Source of the DNA: Paraperlucidibaca sp.
GTDB taxonomy: Bacteria > Pseudomonadota > Gammaproteobacteria > Pseudomonadales > Moraxellaceae
Assembly: GCA_018066805.1 (NCBI GenBank)
Contig: JAGPVX010000036.1
Span: forward strand, 22,343 to 86,342
Length of the DNA: 64,000 nucleotides
Reading direction: 5' to 3'
A program made the position numbers and the translations under genes. The notes under the pieces are model-generated. The model searched no databases. It had not been told where the DNA came from and saw only the letters and a program-made list of their open reading frames with translations. Positions 26,700-35,364 of this stretch are shown here, piece after piece (positions within the stretch are counted from its first letter, which is position 1; the number at the start of each line of letters is the position of its first letter).

Positions 26700-27788
26700 T
26701 TACAAATCTAAAGTGAGGTCGCCGACAGCGGCATTAACGCAAATGCGTAAGCTAGCAGTGTCATCGACATCTAATTCTTGGGTTAATAAGTTGCGTGTCA
26801 CGCCACCAGACTTGCCACAGGCGCAAGTGTTACAAATGCCCATACGGCAACCCGAATTTGGCTTGATGCCTTGTGCTTCAAGCGCGTCGAGTAGCGGCAT
26901 GCCTTGTGGCAAATCGACATGCTTATTGGACTTCTTCAAGAACACGCGTACGGTCTCTGTGCTGCTGGGAACAAACACTGGCGGCGTAAAGGCTTCGGCA
27001 TGAAACACCTGCGCTTGATCGGCAACCAATGTCTGCACAGCGTTCATAAAGCCGGTTGGGCCGCAGGCATATACCGTGCGTTCATTCATGTCGGCAATAT
27101 CAGCAAAATGCTCGGCGCATGGACGACCAGTTAAGTCGCCAGCTTGCAGCTCGGTCTCATGCTCATAAATCGGCACTAATCGAAGCTGCGGGTATTGCGC
27201 TGCTAGCACCTCTAGCTCGGTGCGGAAAATCAGATCAGCACGTGTACGCGCCCAAAACATAAACACCACATCACTGGGCATTTGTTGTTGCGCAAGCTCA
27301 CGCAGCAGGCTCATCAAAGGCGTAACACCGCTACCGGCTGCGAGCATGACGATTTTTTCTGGTGCGCCTTGAGCAAAGGTCATGTCACCAAAAGCTTGGC
27401 CGAGCTCAATGCGATCGCCAACACTTACCCGATCGACTAAGTAATTACTAACGCGACCATTCGGTACTTTTTTCACGGTAATGGCGAGTAAGCCAGTTGC
27501 CGCAGGCGCTTCGCTGAAGCTATAGCTGCGAGTATGGCGAATGCCGTCAATCTCTACGCTGAGGTTGACGTGCTGACCAGCCTTGAAGCCAGAGAAATTA
27601 CGATTAGGTTTAACGACCAAAGTAACAGTGTCGGCTGTTTCCATCCAGCGCGCAACGACGCGGCAAACGGTGCGCTCAACACGGCTATCAAGGCCTAACT
27701 CGGCGGCCCAGAAGTCGATGACCGAAGGGGTCACTACAGACTTAACGACACGACCAACAAATGAGGGTAAGACAAATTGCGACGACAT
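26700..27788 (-). CDS. Ferredoxin reductase with C-terminal 2Fe-2S domain, partner of the desaturase
   Basis: The protein has 362 residues. The start at 27788 is chosen because GGAG lies 7 nt before it. An FAD-binding barrel (about 45-145, with RSYSFSEAP) is followed by the NAD(P)H domain (VMLAAGSGVTPLMSLLRE, then YACGPTGFM) and a plant-type 2Fe-2S ferredoxin domain. The cluster ligands are CRMGICNTC plus a distal Cys in LRICVNA. It passes electrons from NAD(P)H to the acyl desaturase encoded just downstream. The promoter in front carries a palindrome overlapping the -10 and spacer, so the pair is probably controlled by a lipid-responsive repressor. Confidence 0.93.
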   Translation of the reverse strand: MSSQFVLPSFVGRVVKSVVTPSVIDFWAAELGLDSRVERTVCRVVARWMETADTVTLVVKPNRNFSGFKAGQHVNLSVEIDGIRHTRSYSFSEAPAATGLLAITVKKVPNGRVSNYLVDRVSVGDRIELGQAFGDMTFAQGAPEKIVMLAAGSGVTPLMSLLRELAQQQMPSDVVFMFWARTRADLIFRTELEVLAAQYPQLRLVPIYEHETELQAGDLTGRPCAEHFADIADMNERTVYACGPTGFMNAVQTLVADQAQVFHAEAFTPPVFVPSSTETVRVFLKKSNKHVDLPQGMPLLDALEAQGIKPNSGCRMGICNTCACGKSGGVTRNLLTQELDVDDTASLRICVNAAVGDLTLDL

Positions 27789-27819
27789 TTTGCGTCTCCA
27801 AGTGAACATCTACACACTC

Positions 27820-27848
27820 AGAGTACACATGTACTTATTTTAGGTCAA
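27820..27848 (-). promoter_or_regulatory. Promoter and operator-like palindrome of the reductase-desaturase operon
   Basis: On the minus strand a -35 TTGACC (27843-27848) is followed after 17 nt by a poor -10 TACTCT (27820-27825). The perfect palindrome AGTACA-CA-TGTACT (27822-27835) overlaps the -10 and the spacer, where a TetR-type repressor would block polymerase. A further TGTAC half-site lies at 27853-27857. Confidence 0.55.
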
Positions 27849-27884
27849 CACTTGTACACTCAATTTTTTAAATAAGCTTTTAGC

Positions 27885-29318
27885 TTAAGTAAAATCAGGC
27901 ACTTGCAATGGCTTTAGGGCCTCATGTAATTGCGGCAAAATGGCATCCGCTTGCTGCCACCCCCATTGAAATGCCTTATCGAACACCGCTTCGGTGGGCA
28001 ATAAATTCACTGGCGATGGTGTTGGCTGAAAGCGAACTAGCCAATCGTAATAGGGCCGCTGCGCCGGTAATTGCGCCTGAATAGCCTGCGTTACGGGGAT
28101 CAGCCAAGCATGGCCTGCACTCCATTGCGGATGGAAACAGTCCAGCGCTAGATAGTAAGCATTACGGGTGCCAATACGGCCCGACTGCACACCCTTCCAA
28201 GCGGCGCGAGCCGGCACATTTGCCACCGTGCCGCCATCCATGAAGGCGCGTAATTTATGCGTTTCACGCAGATCGCTGAGAATTTTCAGGCTATGCGCAT
28301 CTTCTCGCCAAGGTGCGTATTGCAACACACCGGGAATCGCCGAAGACAAACCAATGGCATCGACAACGCGCATCTCACGCGTGACTTCATCTCGGCCCAG
28401 AACGATACCTTTGGCAACGTGCGGACTGAAGTAGCTCAGCAGCTGCAACATGCGCTCTGCCACCACTAGCGGTGCGCCCAGCATATGGCTACGGCGCTCA
28501 GGAGCGGCAGGCAAATCACGGTAGGCCGAGAGTTTTACGCCGGCTATCAATGCATCGTAGGGAATGGCCAAGTCTTTGATGCGCAGCGGCGAGCCATCCG
28601 GATGACGCAGCATTTGATCCATGCCACGCAAATGCAGGCGCACGGCACCAGGCAAACTCAAGGCACCACCGATGGTAGGTCGCGAGAAAATCTGCCGCAT
28701 GCGCAGACCCTTGCCCCAGGCCATCAAGGCATCAATATCAGGCTCAGCATCTCGTGCCATCAGGCCGCCAAGCAAGGCACCAATGGACGCACCGACGATA
28801 TACGAGGGCATCAAGCCCTCAGCCTTTAAGCGCGCGACTAAGCCAATATAGACAAAGCCAGAGCCACCACCGCCACCCGGCATCAGCACCAAAACTTTGT
28901 GGCAAAGCTCGGCATCGAGTTCGGCAGCACTAAAGTCGTGGGCATGTGTTGCAATGAGTTCACGCCGCGCCTGCGCGGTCGCCGTACGCACACCGTCGAC
29001 TTGCTGACGTGCTTGGCTTAAGCGCAGCAATATATTGCGTTGTTCCCGCAGCGGAACATAGAGCGTGTCTAGCAAAAGCTGGCGCAAGCTCGACACCGGC
29101 GAGGTATTGAGCGTGACCTCTTTACGTACTTCACGCTGTTCGCCACGAGGGCCTGCAGCACCGGGGCTAAACGCTCGCAAGCGTGCCAGCACTAAGGCAT
29201 AGCGCAGAAGCTGGTAGTCCGCTTTCGGCAGCACATCGCTGTGCGCAAGATGGCTACGAATGAGCGAGGCCTCCATTCGCTTAATGCGCAGTAAGGCGTC
29301 TTCCTCGCTCAGACTCAT
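27885..29318 (-). CDS. Patatin-like phospholipase/acyl hydrolase
   Basis: The protein has 477 residues. After a helical N-terminal region of about 140 residues the patatin domain starts with the oxyanion run PGGGGGSGF (147-155). The nucleophile elbow GASIG has Ser178, and the catalytic Asp lies in DGGTVANVP (about 355). These form a complete Ser-Asp dyad. The length with an N-terminal helical extension matches bacterial patatins of the DUF3336-like group loosely; no signal peptide is seen. It starts 4 nt after mscL on the minus strand, so it is likely co-transcribed with that channel gene. Role: hydrolysis of membrane or storage lipids. Confidence 0.88.
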   Translation of the reverse strand: MSLSEEDALLRIKRMEASLIRSHLAHSDVLPKADYQLLRYALVLARLRAFSPGAAGPRGEQREVRKEVTLNTSPVSSLRQLLLDTLYVPLREQRNILLRLSQARQQVDGVRTATAQARRELIATHAHDFSAAELDAELCHKVLVLMPGGGGGSGFVYIGLVARLKAEGLMPSYIVGASIGALLGGLMARDAEPDIDALMAWGKGLRMRQIFSRPTIGGALSLPGAVRLHLRGMDQMLRHPDGSPLRIKDLAIPYDALIAGVKLSAYRDLPAAPERRSHMLGAPLVVAERMLQLLSYFSPHVAKGIVLGRDEVTREMRVVDAIGLSSAIPGVLQYAPWREDAHSLKILSDLRETHKLRAFMDGGTVANVPARAAWKGVQSGRIGTRNAYYLALDCFHPQWSAGHAWLIPVTQAIQAQLPAQRPYYDWLVRFQPTPSPVNLLPTEAVFDKAFQWGWQQADAILPQLHEALKPLQVPDFT

Positions 29319-29322
29319 GGCT

Positions 29323-29736
29323 TTAGCCTTTTTGTTTCAATAGGTCGCGAATTTCCATCAAGAGCTGCTCTTGTGGCGTTGGCGGAACTGGCGCTGCGGC
29401 CTTCTCAGGTGCTGGCTCAGGTTTGCGCTTCATCGAGTTGATGCCTTTCACAGCCATCATCACTGAGAATGCAACGATGAAGAAATCTAGTAATGTTTGC
29501 AGAAACTTACCGTAGTTCAGTAGCACAGCGGGTTGATCACCAACTGCTTCTTTTAGCACTACCGCAAGGTCAACAAAGCTGACACCGCCAACTAAGACAC
29601 CAATAGGTGGCATGACAATATCGCCAACAAACGACGATACGATTTTGCCAAATGCAGCACCAATGATGATGCCGACAGCGAGATCAATCACATTGCCTTT
29701 AATAGCAAACTGACGGAATTCTTGGATCAGGCTCAT
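29323..29736 (-). CDS. mscL: Large-conductance mechanosensitive channel MscL
   Basis: The protein has 137 residues. The ATG at 29736 is preferred because a perfect AGGAGG lies 6 nt upstream; an in-frame ATG 60 nt earlier adds residues with no counterpart in Msc[34 protein letters not shown] is the hallmark N-terminal helix and TM1. TM2 lies at about 72-95, and a charged cytoplasmic helix ([13 protein letters not shown]...EIRDLLKQK type) ends the protein. It forms a homopentameric pore opening at near-lytic tension. This is the fourth mechanosensitive channel gene in the window. Confidence 0.96.
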   Translation of the reverse strand: MSLIQEFRQFAIKGNVIDLAVGIIIGAAFGKIVSSFVGDIVMPPIGVLVGGVSFVDLAVVLKEAVGDQPAVLLNYGKFLQTLLDFFIVAFSVMMAVKGINSMKRKPEPAPEKAAAPVPPTPQEQLLMEIRDLLKQKG

Positions 29737-29889
29737 TAGAGGCCTCCTAGGTTGCTCAGCCGAGTGGCAGGCGCCTATTAAACGGTGCAATGACAAAAGC
29801 GTCTAGCCCGAAACAGAGTTTTCCATCGCTCGCAGTCATCTAGTGCACTGCTATACTGCCTACATTATTGACTCAAACAGGGCCGCGAC

Positions 29890-30900
29890 ATGACCACAGA
29901 GCAACACATTACCTTCACCGACTGGCTGCATGACTCAAGCCGCGGCCATGGCGCCCTGCCCGCTAATCTCATCCAAACCCTGATGGTCACGGCTGAAGCC
30001 TGTCGTCGTATTGGCGCCGCCATTGGCCAAGGTGCGCTCGCTGGCGTGCTTGGCGCTGCCGGCAGCGAAAATGTGCAAGGTGAAGATCAGAAAAAGCTCG
30101 ACGTCATCGCCAATGATATTTTGCTACAGCTACATAGCGACGGCAGCCACCTAGCCGGTATGGCTTCGGAAGAAATGGACGACCCATTCCCTGTGCCACA
30201 CCCGGGCAGCGAAGGCGCTTACTTACTCTTATTTGATCCGCTCGATGGCTCATCAAACATCGACATCAATGCGCCCGTAGGCACCATTTTCTCTGTGCTG
30301 CCGGCACCAAACGGCTGCGATGCCCGCGATGCCTCCGTGTTTTTACAGCCCGGCAGCGCCCAAGCTGCCGCTGGCTATGCCATTTATGGGCCATCAACAC
30401 AGTTCATTCTTACCCTAGGCCATGGCGTGCATGCCTTCACGCTCGATCGCTACAGCGGCGAGCTCCTGCTCACCCAAGAAAACTTAACTCTGCCCGCGCA
30501 AACGCAGGAGTTCGCCATCAATATGTCGAATCAGCGCTTTTGGGAAGCACCGGTGCAGAGCTATGTCGCGGATTTGCTCGCCGGCAAAACCGGCCCGCGC
30601 GCGAAAGATTTCAATATGCGTTGGGTTGCCGCAATGGTCGCCGATGTCCATCGCCTACTCTGTCGTGGCGGCGTATTTCTCTATCCACTCGATAGCAAAA
30701 TGGCCAGCAAAGGCGGCAAATTACGCCTGATGTATGAGGCAAACCCAATGGCTTGGTTGGTCGAGCAAGCCGGCGGCGAGGCCAGCACCGGTCATCAGCG
30801 CATCATGGATATTCAGCCTAGCGGCCTGCACCAACGCGTGCCGGTGATGCTTGGTGCTAGCGAAGAAATCGCTGAGTTGACCCGCCTGCATAGTGCTTAA
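29890..30900 (+). CDS. fbp: Fructose-1,6-bisphosphatase class I
   Basis: The protein has 336 residues, normal for class I enzymes. Metal-site motifs are present: EEMDDPF for the Glu ligand, and [23 protein letters not shown], the family signature. The sugar-phosphate region GGVFLYP and the [23 protein letters not shown] segment are also present. It hydrolyses fructose-1,6-bisphosphate to fructose-6-phosphate in gluconeogenesis. A TATACT at 29852-29857 may be its -10. The next gene (mtgA) begins inside its last codons if the GTG at 30893 is used. Confidence 0.95.
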   Translation: MTTEQHITFTDWLHDSSRGHGALPANLIQTLMVTAEACRRIGAAIGQGALAGVLGAAGSENVQGEDQKKLDVIANDILLQLHSDGSHLAGMASEEMDDPFPVPHPGSEGAYLLLFDPLDGSSNIDINAPVGTIFSVLPAPNGCDARDASVFLQPGSAQAAAGYAIYGPSTQFILTLGHGVHAFTLDRYSGELLLTQENLTLPAQTQEFAINMSNQRFWEAPVQSYVADLLAGKTGPRAKDFNMRWVAAMVADVHRLLCRGGVFLYPLDSKMASKGGKLRLMYEANPMAWLVEQAGGEASTGHQRIMDIQPSGLHQRVPVMLGASEEIAELTRLHSA

Positions 30901-31639
30901 ACGTATGCGTAAAAACACGAAAAGCACGCGGCGCAAAGCCAAGCCGCTGTGGCGGCGTTTGCTTGGGCGCTTAGTGCTGCTCTCGCTAGCCATGGTGATG
31001 GCTTGGCACGCGTGGGTATATGCGCAGATTTGGTGGTGGGAAAGTCGGCCGGTTCAGTCGACGGCGTTTATGAGTGCTCGCCTAGGTGCCATGCAGCAGC
31101 AAAATCCGGACGCGGCACTGAAGCATAAATGGGTGCCGTATGAGCGTATCTCAGGCTCATTAAAACGCGCGGTAATGGTCGCTGAAGATAGTGGCTTCAC
31201 TCAGCACGAAGGCTTCGACTGGGATGGCATTGAGGTAGCGTGGAAGAAAAATATTAAGAAAGGTCGCATTGTTGCCGGCGGCTCTACAATTTCGCAGCAG
31301 CTGGCGAAAAACCTATTTTTATCAGGCTCGCGCTCGCCCTTGCGCAAAGGCGAAGAAGCCATCATCACGCTGATGATCGAACAGCGCTTAGATAAGCGGC
31401 GCATCTTCGAAATTTATCTAAATGTGATCGAATGGGGCGATGGTGTGTTTGGCGCCGAAGCCGCCGCACGGCATTATTTCGGCGTTTCCGCGAATAATCT
31501 AAGCCCGCAACAAGCGGCGAAACTAGCTGCGATGATCCCCAACCCGCGCTACTACGATAAGCATCGCAGCACGCGCTATTTGAACCGCCGTACTGCGACT
31601 ATTTCGAAGCGGATGCATCAGGTGCGTCCGCCAAAATAA
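30893..31639 (+). CDS. mtgA: Monofunctional peptidoglycan transglycosylase
   Basis: The protein has 248 residues from the GTG at 30893, or 244 from an ATG at 30905; neither has a clear Shine-Dalgarno. One N-terminal membrane anchor (about 24-42) follows a basic segment. The GT51 glycosyltransferase motifs are complete: [17 protein letters not shown] with the catalytic Glu, [15 protein letters not shown], and [28 protein letters not shown]. It polymerises lipid II into glycan strands and lacks a transpeptidase domain. Its 3' end overlaps the convergent TetR gene by 41 bp. Confidence 0.95.
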   Translation: MLKRMRKNTKSTRRKAKPLWRRLLGRLVLLSLAMVMAWHAWVYAQIWWWESRPVQSTAFMSARLGAMQQQNPDAALKHKWVPYERISGSLKRAVMVAEDSGFTQHEGFDWDGIEVAWKKNIKKGRIVAGGSTISQQLAKNLFLSGSRSPLRKGEEAIITLMIEQRLDKRRIFEIYLNVIEWGDGVFGAEAAARHYFGVSANNLSPQQAAKLAAMIPNPRYYDKHRSTRYLNRRTATISKRMHQVRPPK

Positions 31640-32381
31640 CCAAATGGCGCATCATCGCAACTAAGACAACGTGCAAGTTTTCCGCGATGGTGTCGATGGG
31701 CTCTTGAAAGCCATTGATCATCCAGCGCGAAACCACGGTAATCACCGAGCCCAGCATCGCCACCGATAAAATGTCGGGCTGCAAAGGTGCCGGCAAGGCT
31801 TTCGCGTCAAGCAGTGGAGCCACCATAAGCTGCATGAGCTGGGCAAAGTCTTCGACGCTTTTGCGGTAGCGCTGATCGACACGCTCGCTCACTCCTAGCA
31901 CCTCAACAAATAATAGCTGAGCCATCCGTGGGTCATCACGCATGATGCTAAGAAACGCCACCAAGGTAGCGTAGGCCATGGCAGAGACATCGCGCGGTGC
32001 ATCCATCACGGCTGCCAATACGCGCTCGCGTACACGCTGATTGGTGTAGTCGTAGACCACGCAAAGCAAGTCTTCACTATTGGAGAATGATTCGTAAAAA
32101 TAGCGCTCAGTCAGCCCTGCTTCAGCACAAATACTGCGCACCGTGGAGCTGTGATAACCACGCGAACCAAACACGGTCAGCCCTGCCTCGACAAAGCGTT
32201 GGCGGCGCTCAGCTTGTCGCGCCTCTTCACTGACGCCGCGATAGCGTCTGCCGCGATCGGCTGATGGCTTTTTCTCGGCAGCTTTCTTCGCAGCAGGATT
32301 TTTAGCAGCAGCGGTTTTCGCGGAAGAGGCCTTCACTTCGGCGGCCTGCTTGCTTGGTTTTTTCGGCGACTCATCTATCAT
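31599..32381 (-). CDS. TetR-family transcriptional regulator with Lys/Ala-rich N-terminal arm
   Basis: The protein has 260 residues. Residues about 6-45 form a Lys/Ala/Pro-rich, histone-H1-like arm not normal for TetR proteins. The DNA-binding HTH follows (about 55-105: FVEAGLTVFGSRGYHSSTV, then ICAEAGLTERYFYESF), then an all-helical ligand-binding domain. The basic arm could add non-specific DNA contacts. It is convergent with mtgA (41-bp overlap) and precedes a small membrane-associated protein gene on the same strand. TetR proteins of this sort often control lipid genes, so the desaturase operator at 27822-27835 is a possible target; this is speculation. Confidence 0.88.
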   Translation of the reverse strand: MIDESPKKPSKQAAEVKASSAKTAAAKNPAAKKAAEKKPSADRGRRYRGVSEEARQAERRQRFVEAGLTVFGSRGYHSSTVRSICAEAGLTERYFYESFSNSEDLLCVVYDYTNQRVRERVLAAVMDAPRDVSAMAYATLVAFLSIMRDDPRMAQLLFVEVLGVSERVDQRYRKSVEDFAQLMQLMVAPLLDAKALPAPLQPDILSVAMLGSVITVVSRWMINGFQEPIDTIAENLHVVLVAMMRHLVILADAPDASASK

Positions 32382-32393
32382 GCTATTTCCAGG

Positions 32394-32885
32394 TTAGCGC
32401 TTCGCTTTCGGACTATGGCCATTAGCCGTTAGCGCAACTTCGTAGCAATCATCAACATGGCTCATGGCCAACTTGCGCATGATCCAATAACCCAAAGTTG
32501 CGGCGACAATTTGCCCACCTAACGGAATAAATTTCGTCACTTGCTTCGCCACAATGCGCGTACCCATGCCTTGCAGGCTGCGACGAATCAGCTCGCGGGT
32601 AACGACCATACCAATCAACTCGCTGCCGCGCTCAGCGCGCCGCTTCCATACTTGAATGCGCGTCTCATCTGACATCTGCGCAATTTGTTCAGGCTCAAGG
32701 CCGAAGCGCTGATTGATCTCAGGCACAACTTTAATCAACACGCCGACATCAAATACCACATCAAATAAAGGCACTGGCACAATGGCTGCGCCGGCAGAGA
32801 CCCACGCTATGCGACGCACTTTGCGCTGACAGTCTTTTTTAATTTGGGCCAGCTCGGCCTCGGTAAATGGCTTGGTTACGGACAC
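32394..32885 (-). CDS. Small membrane-associated protein, DUF697-like
   Basis: The protein has 163 residues, with a GTG start 5 nt after AGGGGTG. Two hydrophobic stretches (about 27-50, with AAIVPVPLFDVVFDVGVL, and about 119-137, with IPLGGQIVAATLGYW) carry the Pro/Gly/Asp pattern of the DUF697/YcjF-like membrane-insertion domain. A basic C-terminal tail follows. It lies 12 nt upstream of the TetR gene on the same strand, so the two are probably co-transcribed. Function unknown. Confidence 0.65.
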   Translation of the reverse strand: MSVTKPFTEAELAQIKKDCQRKVRRIAWVSAGAAIVPVPLFDVVFDVGVLIKVVPEINQRFGLEPEQIAQMSDETRIQVWKRRAERGSELIGMVVTRELIRRSLQGMGTRIVAKQVTKFIPLGGQIVAATLGYWIMRKLAMSHVDDCYEVALTANGHSPKAKR

Positions 32886-32966
32886 AGATGCACCCCTTAA
32901 TCATCGATGCCGCATCATAACGCAGTCGATGATGCCTGCCGAATAGTCTTAGGGCTTGCACTAAAA

Positions 32967-32983
32967 ATGTTATGGTATAACAT
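32967..32983 (+). promoter_or_regulatory. Zur box in front of the TonB-dependent receptor gene
   Basis: ATGTTAT-GGT-ATAACAT is a perfect 7-3-7 inverted repeat matching the proteobacterial Zur operator pattern (GTTATA..TATAAC). A TATAAC (32976-32981) suitable as a -10 lies inside it, and the start codon is 30 nt downstream. Zinc-loaded Zur would block transcription. Confidence 0.75.
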
Positions 32984-33013
32984 ATCGGCCATCAGCCACC
33001 GGAGATATGTTTA

Positions 33014-35053
33014 ATGCGCGCCCGCCTTTATCGCTCTACACCTTTAAGTCTTTTTGCCCTTACTGCATTAGCTAGCGGCATGAGTTTGGCCAACACCCCA
33101 GAAGCCAAGCCATTACTCGAAATAACCATTAGCGCCAGCCCTTTAGGCCGCACTGCCGATGAGTTAGTACAGCCTATTGCAGTTTTGAGCGGTGAAGACT
33201 TGGCCAGTAAGAAGCGCGCAAGCATTGGCGAAACTTTAGCAAATGAGCCCGGCATTAGCACCGGCGACTTTGGCGCTGGGGCATCACGTCCGGTCATTCG
33301 CGGACAATCTGGTCCACGCGTCGATGTGCTCGCCAACGGCATTAGCGCCATGGATGTGTCGGCGCTCAGCCCCGATCATGCGGTCACCATCAACCCCTTA
33401 ATCGCGCGCCAAATCGAAATTATTAAAGGCCCCGCGAGCCTGCTTTACGGCAGCAGCGCCTCTGGCGGCGTGGTCAATGTCACCGACTCGCGCCTTGCCA
33501 CCGAGGTAACCGAAGGCTTTTCAGGATCGCTAGAGGCGAGCCAAGGCTCCAACGCACGCAACGCTCTAGGCGCGGCCGACATCAACTATGGCCAAGGCAA
33601 TCACCAATGGCATATCGACGGAACCCGTAGCCGCAGCGAAAACTACGCCATTCCAGGCAATGCGGCTGTGGATGGCAGCAGTCCGAGCCAAGGCCGCCTC
33701 GCCAATAGCGCCAACGACCTCGATAACGGCGCACTCGGCTATAGCTATATCAGCGATGCAGGCAATGCCTTTGGCTTCTCCGCCAGCCAATACGACCAAC
33801 GTTATGGCCTGCCGGTGGAGGATGAAGCATTTATCGTTATGCGCCAGCGCCGCTACGACGCACAGGCGCTGCTTCGTGACCCTATTTCAGCATTGGAGTC
33901 TCTACGCTTCAAGATCAGCGACTCGCGCTATGGCCACACCGAGTTTGAAGATGCCGCCACTGCCGGCACACGCTTCACCAATAATGAAACGCAGGCACGC
34001 ATTGAAGCTGTGCATCAGCCTATTGCCGGCTTTCGTGGCGTGGTCGGTGTGCAATTAGGTCAACGCGAATTTGCCGCCATTGGCGATGAGGCTTATGTGC
34101 CGGCAACCAAAAGCCAGCAGGCTGGACTTTTTGTGCTGGAAGAGCGCCGCTTTGGCCGCAATAAAATTGAGTTAGGTGCGCGGGTGGAAAGCGTACGAAT
34201 GGACCCAGAAGGAGCCGTTGCTCGTGACTTTACGCCGGTCAGTGCATCGTTAGGCAATCTTTATGACATCAGCGAAAACAGCCACTTACGTATCACGCTA
34301 ACGCATGCTGAACGTGCACCGGCCATTGAGGAGTTGTATGCCCAAGGCCCTCACGTCGCCACTGGAACCTTCGAAGTTGGCGGCGCTCAGCTGCGCTTAG
34401 AACAGAGTCAAGATTTGGAGATTGGCTTTGATCATCACCAAGGCCGCTTTGGCTTCGAGGCCAGTGTGTTTCATAAACAGGCACGTAATTATATTTATGC
34501 CAGTGAAGTCGACGATGGCCTCGGCAATCCAACACGAGTTGAAGACGATGGCACTGTCAATGCTGCCGGCGAGTTCTTGTTAATCAACTATCGTCAAAAT
34601 CGCGCTCGCTTCAGCGGCTACGAACTCGCCGCCAACTATGCGCTTTTAAATGAAACCGACGGCCCCGTACAGCTGAGCATTCGCGGCTTTACCGATGCCG
34701 TGCGTGGCACCATCGAAACTTCGACTGGCGATGCTCCTGCGCCACGTCTAACTCCGGCACGCTATGGCCTGAGCTTGCATGGCCACTTTAAAGCCACCAG
34801 CGCCAACATCAGCTATGTTCAGGCCATGGATCAAGATCGCCCAGGTCGCCTCGACACACAAACTGCCGGCTATGGCCTGCTAAATGCCGATGTCAGCGTA
34901 GTGCTGCACCGTCATGGCAGCAGCGAGGCCAGTGTTTTCGTGCAAGGCACTAACTTGCTCGATGATGATATTCGCCGCGCCACATCGTTCATTAAGGATG
35001 CCGTGCCAGCGCCAGGGCGTGGCGGCGTCGTAGGCTTGCGATATAAGTTTTAG
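33014..35053 (+). CDS. znuD: TonB-dependent outer-membrane receptor, ZnuD-like
   Basis: The protein has 679 residues. A signal peptide (1 to about 26, ending in SLAN) is followed by a TonB-box-like ITISA and a plug domain (about 45-160). The plug contains IGETLANEPGI, GASRPVIRGQSGPRVDVLANGI, ALSPDHAV and IIKGPASLLYG, which closely follow the ZnuD pattern. The 22-strand barrel ends with the aromatic terminal residue Phe (GGVVGLRYKF). GGAG lies 9 nt before the ATG. A Zur box directly upstream supports zinc uptake across the outer membrane. The long His-rich external loop known from neisserial ZnuD is not obvious here. Confidence 0.87.
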   Translation: MRARLYRSTPLSLFALTALASGMSLANTPEAKPLLEITISASPLGRTADELVQPIAVLSGEDLASKKRASIGETLANEPGISTGDFGAGASRPVIRGQSGPRVDVLANGISAMDVSALSPDHAVTINPLIARQIEIIKGPASLLYGSSASGGVVNVTDSRLATEVTEGFSGSLEASQGSNARNALGAADINYGQGNHQWHIDGTRSRSENYAIPGNAAVDGSSPSQGRLANSANDLDNGALGYSYISDAGNAFGFSASQYDQRYGLPVEDEAFIVMRQRRYDAQALLRDPISALESLRFKISDSRYGHTEFEDAATAGTRFTNNETQARIEAVHQPIAGFRGVVGVQLGQREFAAIGDEAYVPATKSQQAGLFVLEERRFGRNKIELGARVESVRMDPEGAVARDFTPVSASLGNLYDISENSHLRITLTHAERAPAIEELYAQGPHVATGTFEVGGAQLRLEQSQDLEIGFDHHQGRFGFEASVFHKQARNYIYASEVDDGLGNPTRVEDDGTVNAAGEFLLINYRQNRARFSGYELAANYALLNETDGPVQLSIRGFTDAVRGTIETSTGDAPAPRLTPARYGLSLHGHFKATSANISYVQAMDQDRPGRLDTQTAGYGLLNADVSVVLHRHGSSEASVFVQGTNLLDDDIRRATSFIKDAVPAPGRGGVVGLRYKF

Positions 35054-35107
35054 CCGTGGCATGGTTAAATAGCGCATTCAATTTTGTGCGAAAAACGGAG
35101 AGCCGCG

Positions 35108-35359
35108 ATGACGGACGCAACGCAAGCAAAGCCTGTCGATTTTGAGCGCGCGCTCGCCGAACTAGAGTCGCAAGTGCAGCGCTTAGAAGGCGGCGACTTG
35201 CCATTGGAAGATGCACTAAAAGCCTTCGAAGAAGGCGTGCGCCTCACCCGCCAATGCCAGCAATCGCTAGATGCCGCCGAGCAAAAAGTGCAGCTGCTAC
35301 TCGCCAAGCGCGATGGCAGCCTCGACACCGAGGCATTCACACCGCGCGACGATAGCTAA
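35108..35359 (+). CDS. xseB: Exodeoxyribonuclease VII small subunit
   Basis: The protein has 83 residues from the ATG at 35108, chosen because GGAG lies 7 nt upstream; a longer reading adds eight residues without family support. [32 protein letters not shown] and the following coiled coil are the XseB signature. XseB binds XseA to form exonuclease VII, which degrades single-stranded DNA. xseA is not in the window. It is the first gene of xseB-ispA-dxs, 5 nt before ispA, the usual gammaproteobacterial order. Confidence 0.95.
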   Translation: MTDATQAKPVDFERALAELESQVQRLEGGDLPLEDALKAFEEGVRLTRQCQQSLDAAEQKVQLLLAKRDGSLDTEAFTPRDDS

Positions 35360-35364
35360 GCACA

